A DNA stretch of 64,000 nucleotides. Source: Micrococcaceae bacterium Sec5.1 (GTDB lineage: Bacteria; Actinomycetota; Actinomycetes; Actinomycetales; Micrococcaceae). Location of the stretch: NCBI GenBank assembly GCA_039636795.1, contig CP143430.1, positions 3,100,001 to 3,164,000 on the forward strand, in the 5' to 3' direction. Positions 59,441 through 64,000 of this stretch are shown in pieces. The notes beneath the pieces were generated by a model. It worked only from the letters and a program-made list of their open reading frames with translations. It had not been told where the DNA came from and searched no databases. Position numbers and translations under genes: made by a program. Position 1 is the stretch's first letter; the number at the start of each line of letters is the position of its first letter.

Positions 59441-60225
59441 AATTGGCCTCGTCCGGGGCGTTCGCCATGGCTCGGAACCTCACCAAAGCCCGGAACCTCA
59501 CCAAAGCCCGGAACTTCGTCGAGCGCAGTTGCGCATAGCTCCCGGTACCGTGCAACACCTTCAGCCGCACCGCCGTCGAAGACTATCCGCCCCGACTCCA
59601 CCACGAGGACACGATCCATCTCCAACGCAAGGTCGAGGTCGTGGGTGGACATGACGACTTGCTGCTCCAGGCCCGCCAAGGTGCGCCGCAACAGCTCGCG
59701 ATTACGCAGGTCAAGGAGGGTGGATGGCTCGTCGAGGACCAACACCTTGGGATTGACGGCGAGGACTGCAGCCAAGGCGAGCAACTGACGCTCACCACCC
59801 GAGAGCTCATAGATGCTCTGGTCAGCCAGGGGCAGCAGGCCAAACCTGTCAAGCACTGCTTCCGCGTGCGCGGCTCGTTCGCGGGTGTTCTTGATGGAGC
59901 GGCGGAGGGAGAGCTCAACGTCTTCACGGCCGGTAGGCATCACCAATTGCGACAAGGGATCAGTGAAGACGAATCCGACGTTTGCACGAACCCGGCGCAC
60001 GGCTTTAACTGTGTCATCGCCGTAGACGTCGACAGTTCCGTCGCTGGGCTCCACCAGCCCGTTCAACAGCCGCAATAACGTGGACTTTCCGGAGCCGTTG
60101 GCACCGATGACGCCGATACGCCGCTCGGTGAGGCTTAAGGAAACATCCTCCAGCAGGGTCTTGGACGTTCTGCTGCCGTCAATGGCTACACGAACCGAGA
60201 CCCTGTTGAAGTTGATGGAGTTCAT
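59437..60225 (-). CDS. bioM: Biotin ECF transporter ATPase (BioM/EcfA)
   Basis: The 262-aa ATPase has Walker A IGANGSGKSTLL, Q-loop VFTDPLSQLV, signature YELSGGERQLLALA, Walker B VLVLDEPSTLLDL and switch STHDLDL. The C-terminus ends in a repetitive glycine/proline tail (EVPGFGEVPGFGEVPSHG) encoded by two perfect 18-bp repeats. ATG 60225 is chosen because upstream in-frame codons lie within bioY. The bioY-bioM-bioN order is the typical operon. Confidence 0.92.
   Translation of the reverse strand: MNSINFNRVSVRVAIDGSRTSKTLLEDVSLSLTERRIGVIGANGSGKSTLLRLLNGLVEPSDGTVDVYGDDTVKAVRRVRANVGFVFTDPLSQLVMPTGREDVELSLRRSIKNTRERAAHAEAVLDRFGLLPLADQSIYELSGGERQLLALAAVLAVNPKVLVLDEPSTLLDLRNRELLRRTLAGLEQQVVMSTHDLDLALEMDRVLVVESGRIVFDGGAAEGVARYRELCATALDEVPGFGEVPGFGEVPSHGERPGRGQL
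59473..59508. repeat. Two tandem 18-bp repeats in the end of bioM
   Basis: CGGAACCTCACCAAAGCC occurs twice in direct succession (59473-59490, 59491-59508), followed by a partial third copy. In frame it encodes GFGEVP repeats at the BioM C-terminus. Confidence 0.85.
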
Positions 60226-60259
60226 AGAGATATTGTTTCCGACTTTTGCGTGACGCAGG

Positions 60260-60874
60260 CTATTTGACCCTGCGGACCAGGACATCCGGGAAGGCCTTGT
60301 GAATAGCCACCGCAATGATCACGGCGAGGACATTCTTGATGATGTCCCCGGGGTAGAAGGCCAGATCGGCAATGAAGGCTTTGGTGAAGTCCAATTTGCC
60401 GTTGACCATCATGCCCAGGACGCCCAGGCCGTGGATGAGGAAGATGCTGCTGACCATGGCGGCAGCAAACAGCAGCAGGGAACGGCTCCGTACCGTCTTG
60501 CGGATAATCAACGCCGCCAGATAGCCCGTGGCAGCCGCGGCAAGGGGGAAAGCAATGATGTAGCCCGCGGATGGAGTAGCCAGGATGCCCAGTCCGCTGC
60601 GGCCCCCGCTGAAGATCGGCAGGCCAGCCAGGCCAAGGAGGACATAAAGCCCGACGGCGGCGAATCCCCGCCCGGCGCCAAGCACCAGACCGCTCAACAT
60701 CACAGTGAGGGTCACCAAGGTGATGGGCACACCAAGGGCGCCAACCGGAATGCCGGGAACGATCGCGGACGCGGCCACAAGGGCTGCGAAGACGGCAATG
60801 AGGCCGAGGTCTGTGGCGGTCCATCGCTTGCGCGAAGAGTTGCGCTCCACAGAGGCGGAGGTGGTTTGGCTCAT
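60260..60874 (-). CDS. bioY: Biotin transporter substrate-binding subunit BioY
   Basis: The 204-aa S-component has about six membrane helices and the BioY signatures VGALGVPITLVTLTVMLSGLVLG, GLAGLPIFSGGRSGLG and FYPGDIIKNVLAV. It binds biotin and, with BioM and BioN, imports it with high affinity. ATG 60874 follows AGGA; the longer upstream frame is rejected as it reads through the promoter region. First gene of bioYMN. Confidence 0.95.
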   Translation of the reverse strand: MSQTTSASVERNSSRKRWTATDLGLIAVFAALVAASAIVPGIPVGALGVPITLVTLTVMLSGLVLGAGRGFAAVGLYVLLGLAGLPIFSGGRSGLGILATPSAGYIIAFPLAAAATGYLAALIIRKTVRSRSLLLFAAAMVSSIFLIHGLGVLGMMVNGKLDFTKAFIADLAFYPGDIIKNVLAVIIAVAIHKAFPDVLVRRVK

Positions 60875-60910
60875 GACGGGTCCTATCAGGAAATGCTGTG
60901 GGTGCGAGGT

Positions 60911-60940
60911 TGAAGTTTGTTTCCCCCAACAGTGAGGATA
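60911..60940 (-). promoter_or_regulatory. Possible bioY promoter and BioQ-like site
   Basis: Minus-strand TATCCT (60935-60940) is a possible -10. Just downstream, GAAAC-AAA-CTTCA (60911-60923 on the complement) partly matches the TGAAC-N3-GTTCA-type operator of the actinobacterial biotin repressor BioQ. The match is imperfect. Confidence 0.3.
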
Positions 60941-61058
60941 CGGAGCTTGGGAAGGGGCTTTTTTGGAGCCTCTCCACAACTGTGGACATTAATCCTGTGT
61001 GAAATGGCACAATCTGCCCTTCGGGCGACGTTATGTCCGGGGGAGGGCAGGCTGCCGG

Positions 61059-61078
61059 TAGACTTGAACAGGCTGTTC
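61059..61078 (+). promoter_or_regulatory. ABC-F gene -10 and start-site dyad
   Basis: TAGACT (61059-61064) is directly followed by the dyad GAACA-GGC-TGTTC (61066-61078), which would cover the transcription start. The leader to TTG 61152 is about 80 nt. Confidence 0.4.
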
Positions 61079-61151
61079 TCACGGCCGTCCCCGCCGCAAC
61101 TACCGGGCCACCGGTCACGCAGGCGTTCCCCATTGAAAGGCATCACCCAAA

Positions 61152-62750
61152 TTGATTACCGTCCAGGAACTCGAACTCCGCGCCGGCGCACGCCTGCTCA
61201 TGGACAAGGTCAACTTCAGGGTGGACAAAGGCGACAAGATCGGCCTTGTCGGCCGCAACGGCGCGGGCAAGACCACTTTGACCCGCGTCCTCGCAGGCGA
61301 AGGCCTGCCGGCAGGCGGCAAAGTAACCCGTAGCGGTGAGATCGGCTATCTGCCCCAGGATCCCCGCACCCCGGACATGGAACAGCTCGCCCGTGATCGC
61401 ATCCTTTCTGCCCGTGGCTTGGACGTGGTGGTGGGGAAGCTGAAGAAGGCACAGGACGAGATGGCCAGCGAGGATGACGCCATCCAGCGCAAAGCCATGA
61501 ACCGCTACGACCGCTTGGAAACTGAGTTCCTGGCCGGCGGAGGATACGCCGCCGAAGCGGAGGCAGCCGCGATCTCCTCCAACCTTGCGCTCCCTGAACG
61601 CATCCTCAACCAGCCGCTGAAGACCCTCTCCGGTGGCCAGCGCCGTCGTGTTGAGCTCGCCCGCATTCTGTATTCCTCGGCAGAAACCCTGCTCCTCGAC
61701 GAACCCACCAACCACCTCGACGCCGACTCCATCACGTGGCTGCGCGACTTCCTGAAAGACCACCAGGGCGGACTGATCGTGATCAGCCACGACGTCGAAT
61801 TGCTGGAAGCCACTGTCAACAAGGTGTACCATCTTGACGCCAACAGGGCCCAGATCGACTACTACAACATGGGCTGGAAGCGCTATCTCCAGCAGCGCGA
61901 AACGGATGAACGAGCCCGCAAGCGCGAACGCGCCAATGCTGAAAAGAAAGCCCAGGTCCTCATCGACCAAGCCAACAAAATGCGTGCCAAGGCAACAAAA
62001 GCTGTCGCAGCGCAGAACATGGCAAAGCGTGCTGAACGTCTCCTCGGCGGCTTGGAAGCCGTCCGCGAAAACGATCGCGTCGCCGCCCTGCGCTTCCCGG
62101 ATCCGTCCCCGTGCGGCAAGACCCCACTGACCGCCGAAGGGCTCAGCAAGTCCTACGGCTCACTGGAGATTTTCACTGACGTGGACCTGGCGATCGATCG
62201 CGGTTCCAAGGTGGTCATCCTTGGCCTCAATGGTGCCGGCAAGACTACCCTCCTGAGAATGCTTGCAGGCGTGGACAAGCCGGACACCGGCGACATCATC
62301 CCGGGACACGGATTGAAAGTGGGCTACTACGCCCAGGAACACGAAACCCTGGATCACGATCGCACGGTCCTTGAAAACATGCGTTCCTCCGCACCTGACA
62401 TGAAGGACGCCGAGGTCCGCGGCATTCTGGGTTCGTTCCTGTTCTCAGGTGACGACGTCGAAAAGCCGGCGGGAGTTCTGTCCGGCGGTGAGAAGACCCG
62501 GCTGGCCCTCGCGACCATCGTTGCCTCCAGCGCCAACGTGCTGCTCCTCGACGAGCCCACCAACAACCTGGACCCAGCCAGCCGCGCGGAAATCCTCGGT
62601 GCGCTGAAGAACTACAGCGGCGCCGTCGTCATGGTCAGTCACGATGAAGGCGCCGTCTCAGCCCTGAATCCGGAACGCGTGGTGCTGCTGCCGGACGGTG
62701 TTGAAGATCACTGGAACGAGGACTACCTGGATCTGATTACGCTGGCTTAG
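61152..62750 (+). CDS. ABC-F family ATPase (ribosome-associated type)
   Basis: The 532-aa protein has two ABC domains without membrane segments: Walker A GRNGAGKTTL and GLNGAGKTTLL, signatures LSGGQRRRVELA and LSGGEKTRLALA, and Walker B LLLDEPTNHLD and LLLDEPTNNLD. They are joined by a charged linker helix (RARKRERANAEKKAQVLIDQANKM) that in ABC-F proteins reaches into the ribosome. Members rescue stalled ribosomes or give antibiotic resistance; which applies here is unknown. TTG 61152 is the start consistent with the family N-terminus (MITVQELELRAG). Confidence 0.9.
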   Translation: MITVQELELRAGARLLMDKVNFRVDKGDKIGLVGRNGAGKTTLTRVLAGEGLPAGGKVTRSGEIGYLPQDPRTPDMEQLARDRILSARGLDVVVGKLKKAQDEMASEDDAIQRKAMNRYDRLETEFLAGGGYAAEAEAAAISSNLALPERILNQPLKTLSGGQRRRVELARILYSSAETLLLDEPTNHLDADSITWLRDFLKDHQGGLIVISHDVELLEATVNKVYHLDANRAQIDYYNMGWKRYLQQRETDERARKRERANAEKKAQVLIDQANKMRAKATKAVAAQNMAKRAERLLGGLEAVRENDRVAALRFPDPSPCGKTPLTAEGLSKSYGSLEIFTDVDLAIDRGSKVVILGLNGAGKTTLLRMLAGVDKPDTGDIIPGHGLKVGYYAQEHETLDHDRTVLENMRSSAPDMKDAEVRGILGSFLFSGDDVEKPAGVLSGGEKTRLALATIVASSANVLLLDEPTNNLDPASRAEILGALKNYSGAVVMVSHDEGAVSALNPERVVLLPDGVEDHWNEDYLDLITLA

Positions 62751-62761
62751 TCCGCCTCGCC

Positions 62762-62875
62762 GTCCGCTGCGGCCCGTGCTTCGTTCCGCTGCGCGGCGCA
62801 CAGCGCGTTGTGGTTGCGTTCCGCTTCGCGGCGCGCTCGATGTGCCGCTGCGCAACGTGCTGGGTTCCGCTGCGC
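62762..62875. repeat. GC-rich intergenic degenerate repeats
   Basis: The 227-bp gap between the ABC-F and YbaK genes contains several copies of GTTCCGCTGCGC and variants (62783, 62818, 62842, 62864, with a weaker one at 62762) at irregular spacing. Some copies extend as CTGCGCGGCGC. Open frames across it are repetitive Arg/Ala-rich sequence and are not considered genes. Confidence 0.5.
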
Positions 62876-62977
62876 ACCCCGCCGGATTTGCCGCGTGCTC
62901 GCTCGTTCCTCGCTTGGACGCACGCTACACAAATCCACCGCGCTGCTCCACTCGTGAGTCAGTCGCCTTCGCGGGGG

Positions 62978-63463
62978 CTAGCGGACCTGCAACGGCTCAG
63001 CGTTCGTTATCCTTTGCAGCTGGTCGTAGGTGATGGAGAACATTGAATTGTGGTCTCCGGCGCCGGCCCACAGTAGTGGGTGTTCTTGCAGCGAGGTGTC
63101 CAGGATGGTTCTTATGCGTTGTGGGTGACCGATAGGCGCGACTCCGCCCACCTCCTGGCCGGTGTGTTTTAGTACGAAATCTGGCTTCGCGCGGCGGATC
63201 TTTTCGGTTCCCAGGAGTTTGGCTAACAATGTCGTATCTACCTTTGCGGCTCCGCTGGCGAGTATCAGCAAAGGTTTGCCGTCGAGTTCGAAGATCAGGC
63301 TGTTCGTAATGGCCGCAGCGTCACATCCAAGGACGGAGGCCGCGGCAGCAGCGGTGGGCACCTTGTCCTCGAAGATCCGGACCGTGTCCTCAGCGCCTGC
63401 CGCCGTAAGGGCCGACTTGACGTTGAGCACGGGGTCCGGGATCGCTTCAGTAACCTTGGGCAT
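62978..63463 (-). CDS. YbaK/EbsC-family aminoacyl-tRNA deacylase
   Basis: The 161-aa protein has the YbaK/ProX fold: NSLIFELDGKPLLILASGAAKVD, the lysine in KPDFVLKHTGQEVGGVAPIGHP and a conserved GxxxP loop. Relatives hydrolyse mischarged Cys- or Ala-tRNA(Pro). ATG 63463 lies inside the end of the SURF1 gene (17-nt overlap), suggesting coupling. Confidence 0.88.
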   Translation of the reverse strand: MPKVTEAIPDPVLNVKSALTAAGAEDTVRIFEDKVPTAAAAASVLGCDAAAITNSLIFELDGKPLLILASGAAKVDTTLLAKLLGTEKIRRAKPDFVLKHTGQEVGGVAPIGHPQRIRTILDTSLQEHPLLWAGAGDHNSMFSITYDQLQRITNAEPLQVR

Positions 63464-64000
63464 CCAGGATTGCGTCTTCCTCTTCTTCTGACGTGGGGCG
63501 CTTGTTCTTTCGGTTTACCGGCACGCGGCGCTTGGGTGGCCCGTTGGCAGCAATAACTTCCTCGGCGTCGTCTTCGTCCTCTTCAGCGTCGATGGCAGCG
63601 TTACGCGCCTGCTGCCTGGCTGCGTAGCCGAAACCAATGAACATCAGGACGCCGAAGGCAAACCACTGCAGGGAGTACGAGAGGTGCGTGCCCTCTTCCG
63701 TGGCTGGTTTGGGGAACGGCGTGGGCATGGGTTGGACTGCGGGATCTTCGCTGGCCAGCTGCCCATAGGCGCCCGTCGCGATGGGGTAGGGGAGTTCGCT
63801 TGCAAAGCTGGCCAGGTCAATGGATGGCAGTTGTCCATCCACCGCACCGCGGTCCAGCTTCGGTTCCGTTGGCTTGAGGCGGGCAACCACGGTCACTTCG
63901 CCCGCGGGAGGTGCCGGAACGACGTCGGGACGGCCCGGCGTGTTGTTGCCAATCGGCAACCAGCCGCGGTCGATAACCACCGCTTCGCCGGTGCTGAGGC
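63447..64000 (-). CDS. SURF1 family cytochrome oxidase assembly protein (5' end missing)
   Basis: The frame enters from the right edge (LSTGEAVVIDRGWLPIG) and gives the C-terminal 184 residues. VVIDRGWLP and GTHLSYSLQWFAFGVLMFIGFGYAARQ, the second membrane helix, are SURF1 hallmarks. The protein ends in an acidic then basic cytosolic tail (AEEDEDDAEE, RKNKRPTSEEEED). SURF1 assists haem A insertion into subunit I of aa3 oxidase, matching ctaA and ctaB in this window. The N-terminal helix lies beyond the edge. Confidence 0.9.
   Translation of the reverse strand, partial: LSTGEAVVIDRGWLPIGNNTPGRPDVVPAPPAGEVTVVARLKPTEPKLDRGAVDGQLPSIDLASFASELPYPIATGAYGQLASEDPAVQPMPTPFPKPATEEGTHLSYSLQWFAFGVLMFIGFGYAARQQARNAAIDAEEDEDDAEEVIAANGPPKRRVPVNRKNKRPTSEEEEDAILDAQGY

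Noticed and set aside
60997..61014. CRP/GlxR site (TGTGAAATGGCACA)
   Set aside because: The half-sites are two bases too close for the TGTGA-N6-TCACA consensus.
62776..63033. 85-aa ORF between the ABC-F and YbaK genes
   Set aside because: Arg/Ala-rich product of GC-rich repeats that also overlaps ybaK; no start signal or homology is apparent.

Overview
The window is about 64 kb of high-GC actinobacterial chromosome. RbpA, WhiA, OpcA, a SufR-led suf cluster, a CoaE–GrpB fusion and the overall protein character suggest a Micrococcaceae member of the Arthrobacter/Paenarthrobacter type. That assignment is inference from remembered families, since no search was possible. Almost everything is core chromosome. 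The gene blocks uvrC-rapZ-yvcK-whiA, gap-pgk-tpi-secG, pgl-opcA-zwf-pgi-tal-tkt, ctaB/ctaA and suf follow the order known from other actinobacteria. The only mobile element recognised is one IS3-family insertion.

Layout. 1-7.2 kb: the start of a divergent thioesterase, polA, an Eis-like acetyltransferase, a Tat lipoprotein polysaccharide deacetylase and rpsA. 7.2-21.2 kb: yigZ and coaE from one shared promoter, uvrB, a probable manganese riboswitch with a TerC membrane protein, an MFS transporter, a run of minus-strand genes (S33 hydrolase, acetyltransferase, CoA transferase, DUF3516 helicase), tam and a GntR regulator. 21.2-30.7 kb: uvrA behind a probable SOS box, a HAD phosphatase, an acyltransferase, uvrC, rapZ, yvcK and whiA. 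30.7-35.8 kb: sodA with two chained leader ORFs, gapA-pgk-tpiA-secG and rbpA. 35.7-43.9 kb (minus): the pentose-phosphate operon tkt-tal-pgi-zwf-opcA-pgl. 44.3-49.8 kb: haem O and haem A synthases (ctaB, ctaA) converge on an intergenic region that holds two 32-bp tandem palindromic arrays separated by the IS3 element; an ABC exporter lies upstream of ctaA. 49.9-55.1 kb: sufR-sufB-sufD-Rieske-sufC-sufT. 55.2-64 kb: a zinc metallopeptidase, an acyl-CoA ligase/thiolase pair facing a bioY-bioM-bioN biotin ECF transporter, an ABC-F ATPase, a YbaK deacylase and the 3' part of a SURF1 gene.

Common themes. The three UvrABC subunits lie within 18.5 kb. Central carbon metabolism, haem A biogenesis (ctaB, ctaA, SURF1) and Fe-S assembly are clustered. 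Many genes share one promoter design: a TANNNT -10 element, exactly 6 or 7 nt, then ATG or GTG with no room for a Shine-Dalgarno. This indicates leaderless transcripts and was used here to choose several start codons. The most unusual structure is the pair of 32-bp-period arrays between ctaB and ctaA. Other points of interest are the overlapping back-to-back -10 elements of yigZ/coaE, the sodA leader ORFs, and a thiolase whose second catalytic cysteine is replaced by serine.
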